Shown: positions 1-9,434, counted from the first letter of the stretch. The stretch is DNA of 64,000 nucleotides from Pseudonocardia sediminis (GCF_004217185.1 NZ_SHKL01000001.1:6260001-6324000), one strand, 5' to 3'. Notes: generated by a model from the letters alone, not told the origin. Numbers and translations: made by a program.

Positions 1-1
1 C

Positions 2-2353
2 GTCATCATCTCGGCGGTCGTGCTGGTGGAGGTGTTCGCCGAGTACCGCGCGAAGACGGTGATCGCCGCCCTGGGGAAGCTGACCGCACCGACCGCACCG
101 GTACTGCGCGACGGCCGCACCGAGCAGGTCCCGACCGAGGACCTGGTGCCCGGTGACGTGATCCCGCTCCGCGCCGGGGCGCGGGTGCCCGCCGACGTCC
201 GGCTCGTCGGGACGTGGGGCCTGCGGGTCGACGAGTCCGCGCTGACCGGCGAGTCGGTGGCCGTCGGCAAGGACGCCGACGACGTGCTGCCCGACGACAC
301 GGCACTCGCCGAGCGGACGAACCTCGCCTTCGCCGGGACGACGGTCGCCGCCGGGCGCGCCCGCGGTGTCGTCGTGGCGACCGGCATGGCCACCGAGCTG
401 GGCCGGATCACCGGTCTGGTGCTGGAGGCCAAGCCGCCGCGGACGGCGATGCAGCAGGCGATGCGCGACCTGTCGCGGGTGCTGGCGATGGTGGCGATCG
501 GGTTCAGCGTGCTGGTGCCGCTGATCGGGATCATCGGCGGGCAGCCGTGGCGCGAGATGGTCCTGACCGGGCTGACCATGGCGTTCGCGACCGTCCCGGA
601 GGAGCTGCCGATCATCATCAGCCTCGTCCTCGGACTGGGCGCCTACCGGCTCTCCCGCCGCAACGGCCTGGTGCGGCGCCTGCGCGCGGCCGAAGCCCTC
701 GGCACCGTCACCACGATCGCGACCGACAAGACCGGCACGCTGACCGAGAACCGCATGGCGGTGACCTCGCTCGCCGCCGACGCGATCCCCGACGACCACC
801 TGCTCGCGCTCGGCGCGGCCTGCCACGACGCGACGACCGAAGGCACGGAGTTCGCCGGTGACCCGACCGACGTCGCCTTCCTCGAGGCCGCCCGCGACCG
901 CGACCTGCTCCCGGGCAGCCCCGGCGGCGTGTTCGGTGACGTCGTGGCGCGCTTCGCGTTCGACGCGCACCGGGAGTCCATGACGGTCGTCCACACCCGT
1001 GACGACGGCCGGTTCCTACTGATCACCAAGGGTGCGCCGGAGGCGCTGCTGGAGCGGTGCACCGCCCGCGGCGGCCACCGGGCACTGGGCGCGGACGACC
1101 GGGCCGAGCTCGCCGCGCGGGCCGAACGGATGGCCGCCGACGGACTGCGGGTCATCGCCGTCGCCACCCGGGTCCTGGCCGTCGTCCCCGCGTCCGTGCA
1201 GGACGCCGAGGAGCACCTGACGTTCGCCGGGCTGGTCGGGCTCGAGGACCCGCCCCGCGCCGAGGTTCCCGAGGCGATGGCGGCGGCGCGCCGGGCCGGG
1301 ATCCGCGTCCTGATGGTCACCGGCGACCACCCCGCCTGCGCGCGTGCCATCGCCGCGCAGATCGGCCTCGACGGCGCCGGTCCGCTGCTCACCGGTCACG
1401 AGCTCGACCGCCTGGACGACGCCGCGCTGACCGAGGCCGTGTCCCGCACGTCCCTGTTCGCGCGCGTGACGCCGGAGCACAAGATCCGCCTGGTCGAGGC
1501 CCTGCAGGGACGCGGCGAGATCGTCGCGGTGACCGGCGACGGGATCAACGACGCCCCCGCCCTGGCCCGCGCCGACGTCGGCATCGCGATGGGCGCGTCC
1601 GGCACCGACGTCGCCCGCGACTCCGCCGACCTGGTCCTCGCCGACGACAACTTCGCCACCATCACGCGTGCCCTGCGCGAGGGCCGCACGCTCTACGACA
1701 ACCTGCGCAAGGGCGTGAAGTACTACCTGGCCTGCAAGGCCGGCCTCGTCGTGACGACGGCCGTCGGCGTCCTGGTCGGGCTGCCCATCCCGTTCGCCCC
1801 GATTCAGATCGTGGTGATGGAGATGTTCATGGACATCGCCGGCAGCGCCACGTTCGCCGCCGAACCGGCCGAGCGCGACGCCATGAACCGGCCGCCCCGC
1901 GACCCGCGGGACCGCTTCCTGGACCGGGCGCTGGTGCGGGGGCTGATCGCGGGCGGGGTGTCGCTGTTCGCCGCCGTCGGCGGGATCTACCTGGTGGCGT
2001 CCTGGTCGGGGGAGTCGACGGAGACGGCGCAGACGCTGGCGTTCCTGGCCTGGATGGTCGGCTACCTGGCTCTGGCGTGGGTGATGCGGTCCGAGCGCAC
2101 CCCGTTGGCCGGGATCGGGCTGCTCTCCAACCGCTTCCTGCCGGCGTGGACGGTGGTGACGGCGGTGTCCATCGCCCTGATCATGTTCGTGCCGTTCCTG
2201 CGCGAGGTCCTACGGCTCGTGCCGCTGAGCGGGACGCAGTGGGCCGTGGTGGTCCTGCTGCCGATCGTCGCGGTCAGCTGGATCGAGATCGCCAAGTGGG
2301 TGCGCCCGCGGGATTCCGCGACGGCGGGGACCGTGCAGTACTCGGGGGTCTGA
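2..2353 (+). CDS. Cation-translocating P-type ATPase, 5' partial
   Basis: The protein pumps cations across the membrane using ATP. The frame is open to the window edge, so the N-terminus (about the first 100 residues, including the first membrane helices) is missing. Counting from the GTG at 20, the actuator motif TGES is at residues 76-79, PEELP precedes the catalytic domain, DKTGT has its phosphorylated Asp near 236, and TGDGINDAP lies near 504. Several membrane helices fill the C-terminal 200 residues. PEELP and the lack of a CPx motif suggest the Ca/Mg-type (P2/P3A-like) class rather than a heavy-metal pump. The transported ion cannot be told. Confidence 0.9.
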   Translation, partial: VIISAVVLVEVFAEYRAKTVIAALGKLTAPTAPVLRDGRTEQVPTEDLVPGDVIPLRAGARVPADVRLVGTWGLRVDESALTGESVAVGKDADDVLPDDTALAERTNLAFAGTTVAAGRARGVVVATGMATELGRITGLVLEAKPPRTAMQQAMRDLSRVLAMVAIGFSVLVPLIGIIGGQPWREMVLTGLTMAFATVPEELPIIISLVLGLGAYRLSRRNGLVRRLRAAEALGTVTTIATDKTGTLTENRMAVTSLAADAIPDDHLLALGAACHDATTEGTEFAGDPTDVAFLEAARDRDLLPGSPGGVFGDVVARFAFDAHRESMTVVHTRDDGRFLLITKGAPEALLERCTARGGHRALGADDRAELAARAERMAADGLRVIAVATRVLAVVPASVQDAEEHLTFAGLVGLEDPPRAEVPEAMAAARRAGIRVLMVTGDHPACARAIAAQIGLDGAGPLLTGHELDRLDDAALTEAVSRTSLFARVTPEHKIRLVEALQGRGEIVAVTGDGINDAPALARADVGIAMGASGTDVARDSADLVLADDNFATITRALREGRTLYDNLRKGVKYYLACKAGLVVTTAVGVLVGLPIPFAPIQIVVMEMFMDIAGSATFAAEPAERDAMNRPPRDPRDRFLDRALVRGLIAGGVSLFAAVGGIYLVASWSGESTETAQTLAFLAWMVGYLALAWVMRSERTPLAGIGLLSNRFLPAWTVVTAVSIALIMFVPFLREVLRLVPLSGTQWAVVVLLPIVAVSWIEIAKWVRPRDSATAGTVQYSGV

Positions 2354-2418
2354 TCACCCGGTTCCGCGGCCCCGCATGAGAAAGGGGAGGGCGCGAACGC
2401 CTTTCCCCACTCTCAACG

Positions 2419-2450
2419 TATAGCGCACCGGGGGGCTTGCCACAAGACCC
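2419..2450 (+). promoter_or_regulatory. Rifamycin-associated element (RAE) with candidate -10 box
   Basis: GGGGCTTGCCACAAGACCC at 2432-2450 is a perfect inverted repeat of the form GGG-N-CTTG-NNN-CAAG-N-CCC. A TATAGC hexamer at 2419-2424 could be the -10 box. A 19-bp RAE of this type is known upstream of rifamycin-inducible resistance genes in actinomycetes, including rox and helR. It lies about 80 bp before the monooxygenase start, so it probably drives induction of both following genes. Confidence 0.85.
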
Positions 2451-2533
2451 GGGTCGTGCCGCAGAATTCGCCGGCCGACGCCGTGACCAGCGGAAACCAC
2501 TTCCGCCGGGACCGGCTCGTCCAAGGGGGATTC

Positions 2534-3964
2534 ATGATCGACGTCATCGTCGCCGGCGGCGGACCGACCGGGTTGATGCTCGCCGCCGAACTGCGGCTGC
2601 ACGACGTGCGGGTGCTCGTGCTGGAGAGGGATGCGGAGCCGACGACGGTCGTCCGGTCGCTCGGCCTGCACGCGCGCAGCATCGAGGTGATGGACCAGCG
2701 CGATCTGCTGGAGCGCTTCCTGGAGCACGGCACGCGGTATCCGGTCGGCGGCTTCTTCGCCGGCATCACCACGCCGGCGCCGGAGCGGTTGGACACCGCA
2801 CACGGCTACGTCCTGGGCATCCCGCAGACGACCACCGACCGGCTCCTCGCCGAGCACGCCGTCGAGGCCGGGGTCGGGATCCGGCGCGGGTGCGAGCTGA
2901 TCGGGCTGAGCCAGGACGAGGACGGCGTGACCGTCGACCTGGCCGGCGGCACCCGGGTGACCGCGCAGTACCTCGTCGGCTGCGACGGCGGCCGCAGCAC
3001 GGTGCGCAAGCTCCTCGGCATCGGGTTCCCGGGTGAACCCACTCGGGTCGAGACGCTGCTGGGCGAGATGGAGGTGGGCGTCCCGGCCGACGAGGTGGCC
3101 GCCGTCGTGGCCGAGGTGCGCAGGACCCGGCGGTGGTTCGGCGTCGGGCCTCTGGGGGACGAGGGCGTGTTCCGCGTCGTCGTGCCCGCGGAGAGGCCGG
3201 CCCCCGACCGCACCGTCGCGCCCACCCTGGACCAGGTGCGGGAGCGGCTGCGTGCGGTCGCCGGCACCGACTTCGGCGTGCACTCACCGCGGTGGCTGTC
3301 CCGCTTCGGCGACGCCACCCGGCAGGCCGAGCGCTACCGGTCCGGCCGTGTGCTGCTGGCCGGGGACGCCGCGCACATCCACCCGCCGGTCGGCGGGCAG
3401 GGGCTCAACCTCGGTCTGCAGGACGCGTTCAACCTGGGCTGGAAGCTCGCCGCGCAGGTGAACGGCTGGGCACCCGACGGGCTGCTGGACAGCTACGAGG
3501 CCGAGCGGCACCCGGTGGCCGCCGCCGTGCTGGACGACACCCGCGCGCAGGCGCACCTGATGTCGCCCGAGCCGGGTCCGCAGGCGGTCCGCCGTCTGCT
3601 GACCGAGCTGATGGACTTCGACGAGGTGAACCGGTACCTGACGGAGAAGATCACGGCGATCGGGGTGCACTACGACCTCGGCGAGGGCCACGAGCTGCTC
3701 GGACGCCGTCTGCGGGACGTGCCGCTGAAGAACGGTCGCCTCTACGAGCTGCTGCACCGCGGCCGCGGGCTGCTGCTCGACCGGACCGGCGAGCTGACGG
3801 TGCCGGGCTGGGAGGACCGGGTCGACCACGTCGTCGACACGAGCGAGGAGCTCGACGTACCCGCCGTGCTGGTGCGCCCGGACGGGCACGTCGCGTGGGC
3901 CGGGGACGACCGGTCGGACCTCCTCGCCCACCTGCCGCGGTGGTTCGGCACCGCCCGGCACTGA
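2534..3964 (+). CDS. rox: Rifampicin monooxygenase (Rox-type, FAD-dependent)
   Basis: A 476-residue class A flavoprotein monooxygenase that hydroxylates the naphthyl ring of rifamycins and so inactivates them. The N-terminal FAD fold GGGPTG starts near residue 9, and the second FAD motif GDAAHIHPPVGGQG lies near 277. Length and local sequence (SLGLHARSIEVM, GGFFAGI, EKITAIGV) match Nocardia Rox closely as remembered. ATG at 2534 follows an AAGGGGGA ribosome site; an upstream GTG at 2456 overlaps the promoter region and is less likely. It is preceded by an RAE and followed after 38 bp by the HelR gene. Confidence 0.88.
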   Translation: MIDVIVAGGGPTGLMLAAELRLHDVRVLVLERDAEPTTVVRSLGLHARSIEVMDQRDLLERFLEHGTRYPVGGFFAGITTPAPERLDTAHGYVLGIPQTTTDRLLAEHAVEAGVGIRRGCELIGLSQDEDGVTVDLAGGTRVTAQYLVGCDGGRSTVRKLLGIGFPGEPTRVETLLGEMEVGVPADEVAAVVAEVRRTRRWFGVGPLGDEGVFRVVVPAERPAPDRTVAPTLDQVRERLRAVAGTDFGVHSPRWLSRFGDATRQAERYRSGRVLLAGDAAHIHPPVGGQGLNLGLQDAFNLGWKLAAQVNGWAPDGLLDSYEAERHPVAAAVLDDTRAQAHLMSPEPGPQAVRRLLTELMDFDEVNRYLTEKITAIGVHYDLGEGHELLGRRLRDVPLKNGRLYELLHRGRGLLLDRTGELTVPGWEDRVDHVVDTSEELDVPAVLVRPDGHVAWAGDDRSDLLAHLPRWFGTARH

Positions 3965-4002
3965 CCACGACGGAATCTCGGGCTCGACCGAAGAGGGGGA
4001 AC

Positions 4003-6225
4003 GTGTCAGCTCAGGGACACGATGAGGAACTGCGCTCCGAGCGCGATCGTCTGGCCGATCTCTACACCCGTCTCGACGCCGAACGCGCACGCGCGCAGCG
4101 CGAGTACGAGTCCGCGCTGGGCGGGACCGGCGGGACACCGATGGAACGTGACGTCCGGGTGCGGGCGTCGGCGACGGCGATGAAGCGGCTCAAGGTCGCC
4201 GACGACGGTCTGTGCTTCGGCCGGATGGACGCGCTGTCCGGCGAGCACTCCTACATCGGCCGGATCGGGATCTTCGACACCGAGGACGACTACACGCCGT
4301 TGCTGCTGGACTGGCGGGCGCCGGCGTCGCGGCCGTTCTACGTGGCGACCGGCGCGAACCCGGAGGGCATGCGCCGGCGGCGCCAGTTCCACACGCGTGG
4401 GCGGCGGCTGACCGACTTCACCGACGAGGTCCTCGGTCGGGTGGGAGGGGACGACGGGGCCGCCGCGGGTGGCGACGCGGCGTTGCTCTCGGCCGTGAAC
4501 GCGCCGCGCGGCGAGGGGATGCGCGACATCGTCGCGACGATCCAGGCCGAGCAGGACGAGATCATCCGCCTGGACCACCCGGGCGTGCTGGTGATCGAGG
4601 GCGGCCCGGGCACCGGGAAGACGGTGGTGGCGCTGCACCGCGTCGCCTACCTGCTCTACACCCAGCGCGAACGGATGGAACGTCACGGCGTGCTCGTGGT
4701 CGGGCCCAACCCGGCGTTCCTGGACCACATCGGACAGGTCCTGCCGTCGCTGGGCGAGTCCGACGTCGTGTTCATGACCCCGGGTGACCTGGTGCCCGGC
4801 CTGCACGTCACCGCCGAGGACGCCCCCGACGCCGCGCGGGCGAAGGGCTCCCCGGCGATCCTCGACGTGCTCGCGGCCGCGGTCGCGGACCGGCAGCGGC
4901 TGCCGGAGGAGCCGATACCGATCGAGCTGGCCGATACGACGGTGCGCATCGACGCCGCGACCGCGGAGTGGGCCCGGGACGAGGCGCGGGCGAGCGGGCT
5001 GCCGCACAACGAGGCCCGGCCGGTGTTCACCGAGATCGTCACCTACGTGCTGACCGAGCGGGCGACGGCCCGGATCGGCCGGGGCTGGCTGACGCGGTCG
5101 GACCGCGACGCGTGGGCCGACCTGCGTGCGGACCTGACCAAGGAGCTCGCACAGCACGAGGCGTTCACCGCCGCCCTCGACGAGCTCTGGCCGGTCCTGA
5201 CGCCGGAGTCCCTGCTCGGGTCGCTGTACTCCTCGCCCGAGCGGCTGCGGGCCGCCGGGGCGGACCCGTCGCTGGCACGGACCGACGGCGAGGCCTGGAC
5301 CGTGTCGGACGTGCCGTTGCTCGACGAGCTCGTCGACCTGCTGGGCCACGACCCGGCGGCCGAGGAGGCGGCGCGACGGGCCGTCGAGCGGGAGGTGCGG
5401 GCCGAGACCGAGTACGCCGCCGGCGTCATGGAGATCCTGACGATGGACCGCGAGGAGCTCGACGAGGACCTCGGGGTGGCCGTCGGGGACCTGACCCACG
5501 GCGACGACCTGGCCGACCGCTTCGTCGTCCGCGACAACCGTGAGCTGGTCGAACGCGCCGCCGCGGACCGGGACTGGACCTACCGGCACGTCGTCGTCGA
5601 CGAGGTCCAGGAGCTGTCCGAGATGGACTGGCGGGTTCTGATGCGGCGCTGTCCCGGGCGGTCGTTCACCGTCGTCGGCGACCTCGCCCAGCGCCGGTCG
5701 GCGGCGGGGGCGACGTCGTGGGCCACGATGCTGGAGACCTACGTGCCCGGCCGCTGGGAGTACCGGTCGCTGACGGTCAACTACCGCACCCCGGCCGAGA
5801 TCATGGCCGTCGCGGCGGCGCTGCTCGCCGAGTTCGCGCCGGACGTCGCACCGCCGGAGTCGGTCCGGGCGTGCGGGGTGGAGCCGTGGTCGCGGCACGT
5901 CACCGGCGAGGAGCTGCCCGGCGCCGTCGAGGCGTTCGTGCGCGACGAGGCCGGGCGCGAGGGCACCAGCGTCGTGATCGGGCCGCCGGGGACGCCGGGC
6001 GCGGTGCCGCCGTCGGAGACGAAGGGCCTGGAGTTCGACGCCGTGCTGGTCGTGGAGCCGGAGCGCACGCTCGCCGACGGCCCGCGAGGTGCGGCCGACC
6101 TCTACGTCGCGCTCACCCGCGCCACCCAGCGTCTCGGTGTCCTGCACCGGGGACCGCTGCCGGCGGCGCTGGCCGGTCTCGGCCCGGAAGGACGGTCCGG
6201 GAGGTCTCCCGAGCATCCGGCCTAG
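4003..6225 (+). CDS. helR: HelR-type RNA polymerase rescue helicase-like protein
   Basis: A 740-residue UvrD/HelD-like ATPase. HelR proteins displace rifamycins from RNA polymerase and so protect transcription. The N-terminal 70 residues are charged and helical, as expected for the arm entering the secondary channel. Walker A GGPGTGKT lies near 198-205, the Walker B region VVVDEVQELS near 530, and the C-terminal helicase motifs KGLEFDAV and YVALTRA close the protein. GTG at 4003 follows AGAGGGGGA. It probably shares the upstream rifamycin-induced promoter with rox. HelD of general type is the alternative; the neighbour and RAE favour HelR. Confidence 0.87.
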   Translation: MSAQGHDEELRSERDRLADLYTRLDAERARAQREYESALGGTGGTPMERDVRVRASATAMKRLKVADDGLCFGRMDALSGEHSYIGRIGIFDTEDDYTPLLLDWRAPASRPFYVATGANPEGMRRRRQFHTRGRRLTDFTDEVLGRVGGDDGAAAGGDAALLSAVNAPRGEGMRDIVATIQAEQDEIIRLDHPGVLVIEGGPGTGKTVVALHRVAYLLYTQRERMERHGVLVVGPNPAFLDHIGQVLPSLGESDVVFMTPGDLVPGLHVTAEDAPDAARAKGSPAILDVLAAAVADRQRLPEEPIPIELADTTVRIDAATAEWARDEARASGLPHNEARPVFTEIVTYVLTERATARIGRGWLTRSDRDAWADLRADLTKELAQHEAFTAALDELWPVLTPESLLGSLYSSPERLRAAGADPSLARTDGEAWTVSDVPLLDELVDLLGHDPAAEEAARRAVEREVRAETEYAAGVMEILTMDREELDEDLGVAVGDLTHGDDLADRFVVRDNRELVERAAADRDWTYRHVVVDEVQELSEMDWRVLMRRCPGRSFTVVGDLAQRRSAAGATSWATMLETYVPGRWEYRSLTVNYRTPAEIMAVAAALLAEFAPDVAPPESVRACGVEPWSRHVTGEELPGAVEAFVRDEAGREGTSVVIGPPGTPGAVPPSETKGLEFDAVLVVEPERTLADGPRGAADLYVALTRATQRLGVLHRGPLPAALAGLGPEGRSGRSPEHPA

Positions 6226-6304
6226 CGTCCCGCGGCGTACGCACGAACACGCCGAGGTCCCGACGAGCGTGACCGGGACCGGGCCGATCCGGAAGGACCA
6301 CCAC

Positions 6305-6586
6305 ATGATGTTCCGCAGGCTCTCGATCGGCGCCGTCGCCGCCGTCGCCACCGCCTTCGTCGTCGCACCGGCCGCCGTCGCCGCGCCCGCCCCCGTGTTC
6401 AACAACTACGGGGACTGCCAGCAGGCCGGCATCAACGAGGTCACCAAGGCCGGCGGTCCGGCCAGCGGGGTCAGCTTCTACTGCGAGAAGACCTACACCG
6501 TGCCCGGCGGCGTCGCCGGCTGCCCCGCGACGTCGGCCGACGGCTGCCTCGGCGAGTACTACGTCCTGCACACCCGCAACGTCTGA
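6305..6586 (+). CDS. Small secreted protein of unknown function
   Basis: A 93-residue protein with a clear signal peptide: MMFRRL, then a hydrophobic stretch, with likely cleavage after AVAA near residue 27. The mature part has four cysteines (in GDCQQ, FYCEK, AGCPA and DGCLG) that could form two disulfides. The start follows a GGAAGGA ribosome site. It does not resemble a family that can be named here. A strong hairpin directly after the stop probably ends its transcript. Confidence 0.75.
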   Translation: MMFRRLSIGAVAAVATAFVVAPAAVAAPAPVFNNYGDCQQAGINEVTKAGGPASGVSFYCEKTYTVPGGVAGCPATSADGCLGEYYVLHTRNV

Positions 6587-6626
6587 CCCGGGGACCGGCC
6601 GGCGGTGCGCCGCCGGCCGTCCCGGG
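6587..6626 (+). terminator. Strong GC-rich hairpin terminator
   Basis: A 9-bp perfect stem GGCCGGCGG/CCGCCGGCC with loop TGCG is extended outward by CCCGGG(G)AC pairing with GTCCCGGG. It begins at the base after the stop codon of the small secreted protein. There is no T-tract, which is common for actinomycete terminators. Confidence 0.7.
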
Positions 6627-6748
6627 CATGTGGGCCGGGCCCGTCGGGTATCCGGCCCCGGCCCCGGCGCGGCTGCCGCGGGCCAGAAGTTGACCTTGAC
6701 CGGGCGCGCTCCTAGCTTCGTGAGCCACACCCCGAACCCGGAGGCCCG

Positions 6749-7213
6749 ATGACGACCCCGACCGCCAGCGCGAGCACCACCGTCGCCGCCGGCGCCGACG
6801 CCGTGTACGAGCTGGTCAGCGACCTGCCCCGGATGGGCGAGTGGAGCCCGGAGAACACCGGCGGACGCTGGGTCGGCAAGCTGCGCGGGCCGGCCGTCGG
6901 TGCGAAGTTCCTCGGCACCAACAAGGGGAGGGCCCGCCGGTGGGCCACGACGACGGTCGTCACCGACGCGACCCGCGGACGCCGGTTCGCCTTCGAGACC
7001 CGGCTGGGCCCGATCACGGCCGCCGAGTGGGTCTACGACATCACCCCGACCGCTGACGGCTGCGAGGTCACCGAGAGCTGGACCGACATGCGCACCCGTC
7101 CGATCGTCGTCGTCGGCCGCTACCTCACCGGCGTCTCCGACCGGGTGGCGTTCACCCGCGAGATGCTGGTGACCACACTGGAACGCCTCAAGGCCGCCGC
7201 CGAACGCCGGTGA
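6749..7213 (+). CDS. SRPBCC family protein (polyketide cyclase/dehydrase-like)
   Basis: A 154-residue single-domain protein of the START/SRPBCC fold. It begins with the typical strand ASTTVAAGADAVYELVSD and ends in the long C-terminal helix with LVTTLERLKAAAE. Such proteins bind hydrophobic ligands, and the ligand here is unknown. ATG at 6749 follows GGAGG. The next gene encodes a second SRPBCC protein and starts within 30 bp, so the two are probably co-transcribed. Confidence 0.75.
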   Translation: MTTPTASASTTVAAGADAVYELVSDLPRMGEWSPENTGGRWVGKLRGPAVGAKFLGTNKGRARRWATTTVVTDATRGRRFAFETRLGPITAAEWVYDITPTADGCEVTESWTDMRTRPIVVVGRYLTGVSDRVAFTREMLVTTLERLKAAAERR

Positions 7214-7239
7214 CCGACCCCTCCCTCCGAAAGGCCCCG

Positions 7240-7662
7240 ATGCGCGCCACCTCCGTCCGTACCGTCGACGCCCCGATCGACCGCGTCTGGGCGGTGCTCG
7301 CCGACCACGAGGGCATGTCGTCCTGGGCGCCCGGGCTCAAGGTCGAGCTCACCCGCCCCGGCACCACCGAGCCCAACGGAGTCGGCGCCGTCCGGAGGGT
7401 CGGGATCGGCTCCCCCGGGCCCATCGTCGAGGAGATCGTCACGTTCGAGCCGGGGCAGCGGCTGGGCTACCGGGCGCTCGCCGGCGTGCCGCTGCGGAAC
7501 TACCGGGGCGAGGTCACGCTGCGCCCCAGCGGGTCCGGCACCGAGATCACCTACACCGTCGACGCCGACAAGCGGCTCCCGTTCGGCGAGTCGCTCGCGG
7601 TGAAGGGACTCGCCACGGTGCTGGTCTCCGGCCTGGTGCGCGGGGTCGGCGCGGCGCGCTGA
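7240..7662 (+). CDS. SRPBCC family protein, second copy
   Basis: A 140-residue SRPBCC protein opening with RATSVRTVDAPIDRVWAVLADHEGM and ending with a C-terminal helix. ATG at 7240 has GAAAGG at a good distance. A GTG at 7210 overlapping the previous stop would add ten residues and is the alternative. The sequence differs clearly from the preceding SRPBCC gene, so this is not a recent duplication. The function is unknown. Confidence 0.7.
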   Translation: MRATSVRTVDAPIDRVWAVLADHEGMSSWAPGLKVELTRPGTTEPNGVGAVRRVGIGSPGPIVEEIVTFEPGQRLGYRALAGVPLRNYRGEVTLRPSGSGTEITYTVDADKRLPFGESLAVKGLATVLVSGLVRGVGAAR

Positions 7663-7703
7663 CCCACCCGCCGGGAGAGGGCGACGGCGCGGTCGGAACG
7701 ACC

Positions 7704-7921
7704 ATGACCGACTCACTCGCCGTCCCCGGCGCCGTCCTCTCCCACGACGTGACGGGCACCGGCCCGCTGCTCCTGCTGATCCCGGGCGGGGCGATGGACT
7801 CCGCGCCCTTCACCGGCCTGGCGTCGGCGCTGTCCGGCCGGTGACCTTCGTCGGCGACCACGTCGGCTTCGGCGAGGACCCGGAGCGGTTCACGGAGGAG
7901 ATGGAGCCGTTGCTGGTGTGA
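7704..7921 (+). pseudogene. Alpha/beta hydrolase remnant with internal deletion
   Basis: The first 46 codons, from ATG 7704 to the stop at 7842, encode the start of an alpha/beta hydrolase (LSHDVTGTGPLLLLIPGG, then FTGLASALSGR). Immediately after, in another frame, a short tail FVGDHVGFGEDPERF ending at 7921 resembles the C-terminus of the same family. The whole centre, including the nucleophile elbow and most of the catalytic residues, is gone. This looks like a large internal deletion that also shifted the frame. Confidence 0.6.
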
Positions 7922-8073
7922 CGCCGTCCCGGCGGTCCGGGAACACGGACATTCTTGACACCGGGGCCCGGAGCGCCGCAGATTCGGCTGGTCAGGGTGT
8001 CGGCCGGGCCCACGACGACGGTCGGCCGCGTGGCCGTGCCCGCAACGTCGCGGGCCGAGTGGGGGGACCTGTG

Positions 8074-9405
8074 ATGGGCGACCAGCCGACCTCGCGCGAC
8101 CGGACGACCCCACGGGCGGTGGCCCCGGGCGTCGTCATCGGGTCCGCGCTCGAGTGGTTCGACTTCTACCTCTATGCATCGATGGCGGCGCTGGTGTTCG
8201 GACGGGTCTTCTTCCCCTCCGTCGACGGCGCAGCCGGCACCCTCGCCTCCTTCGCCACGTTCGCCGTCGGCTTCCTGGCCCGCCCGATCGGCGGTGTGGT
8301 CTTCGGGCACCTGGGCGACCGGATCGGCCGGAAGGCGACGATGTCGCTGACCTTCTCGGTCATGGGCGTCTCCACCGGCCTGATCGGGCTGCTGCCCTCC
8401 TACGACGCGATCGGCATCGCCGCGCCGATCCTGCTCGTCGTGTTCCGGATCCTGCAGGGCGCCGGAGCGGGCGCGGAGTGGACGACGGCGACGGTGCTGG
8501 CCTACGAGCACGCGAAGGCGGGCCGGAAGGGCCGCGCCGGGAGCCTGTCCGCGCTCGGTGTGAACATCGGGCTGCTCGCGTCGTCGCTGTGCGTCGCGGC
8601 GCTGACCAGCATGGACCAGGCGGCACTGGACAGCTGGGGATGGCGCATCCCGTTCCTGGCGAGCTTCGTCCTGCTCGGTCTCGGCATCTACGTGCGCAGC
8701 CGCGTCCCGGAGACCCCGGAGTTCGAGAAGGTCGAGCACGTCACGCAGCGTCGTAGCACCGTCGAGGCGCTGCGGGCCATGCTGCGCAGCGACTGGCGCG
8801 GCGTCGCCGTGGTGCTGGTCGTCACCCTGGGCTACAACGGCGCGACCTACACCTACAAGACGTTCTCCCTGACCTACCTGCAGGAGTTCCGCGACGTCCC
8901 GGCCAGCATCGGCGCGTTCGGGGTGACCCTCGCCAGCGCCGCGGCGATCGTCGCGGTCCCGATCGCCGGTCGGCTCTGCGACCTCGTCGACGCCAAGTGG
9001 ATCATCCTGGGCGGCGGCGCCGGCATGGTCGCGATGGCGTTCCCGTTCTTCACGCTGCTCGACACCGGGGCCAACGGCTACATCTGGCTGGCGCTGATCC
9101 TGACGACCGGCCTGATCATGCCGTTCACGCTCGCCGCGTGCGGGTCGTTCTGGAGCCGCCAGATCGCCCCCGACGTCCGGTCGCTGGGCTTCGCCGTGGG
9201 CCGCGAGTTCGGCGGTGCGTTCGCCGGCGGGCTGGTGCCGTTGCTCGCGCTGACGCTGGTCACGGTCTCGGACACGAGCTCCACCTGGGGCGTGTCGCTG
9301 TTGTTCGTCCTGTGCGGGGTGTTCGTCGTGGGCGGGGTCGCGATGGACCAGACGAGGCAGGTCCGGGAACGGGCGGTGGCCGAGCCGGTGGCCGGCCGGA
9401 CCTGA
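8074..9405 (+). CDS. MHS-family MFS transporter
   Basis: A 443-residue membrane protein of the metabolite:H+ symporter family (ProP/ShiA/KgtP-like). It has the typical opening GSALEWFDFYLYASMAAL, the loop 2-3 motif GHLGDRIGRK and about twelve membrane helices. Substrates in this family are small carboxylates or compatible solutes, and the one here is unknown. ATG at 8074 and GTG at 8071 are adjacent, with GGGGGGACC just upstream. The gene converges on the Baeyer-Villiger monooxygenase with about 20 bp between stops. Confidence 0.82.
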   Translation: MGDQPTSRDRTTPRAVAPGVVIGSALEWFDFYLYASMAALVFGRVFFPSVDGAAGTLASFATFAVGFLARPIGGVVFGHLGDRIGRKATMSLTFSVMGVSTGLIGLLPSYDAIGIAAPILLVVFRILQGAGAGAEWTTATVLAYEHAKAGRKGRAGSLSALGVNIGLLASSLCVAALTSMDQAALDSWGWRIPFLASFVLLGLGIYVRSRVPETPEFEKVEHVTQRRSTVEALRAMLRSDWRGVAVVLVVTLGYNGATYTYKTFSLTYLQEFRDVPASIGAFGVTLASAAAIVAVPIAGRLCDLVDAKWIILGGGAGMVAMAFPFFTLLDTGANGYIWLALILTTGLIMPFTLAACGSFWSRQIAPDVRSLGFAVGREFGGAFAGGLVPLLALTLVTVSDTSSTWGVSLLFVLCGVFVVGGVAMDQTRQVRERAVAEPVAGRT

Positions 9406-9415
9406 CGCCCGGCCC

Positions 9416-9434
9416 GGCCTGGTGTGGTCAGGCC
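9416..9434. terminator. Hairpin between convergent genes
   Basis: GGCCTG and CAGGCC pair around a 7-base loop in the short space between the transporter stop and the monooxygenase stop, overlapping the latter. Its symmetry would let it act on both strands. Confidence 0.4.

Noticed and set aside
4006..6405. A 799-codon open frame on the minus strand across helR
   Set aside because: It is the antisense of a clear coding gene in GC-rich DNA, where such frames arise from codon bias. Its translation has no recognisable domain. The same holds for long frames at 7810-9453 (minus), 9422-11203 (plus), 18125-19507 (plus) and 42579-44360 (minus).
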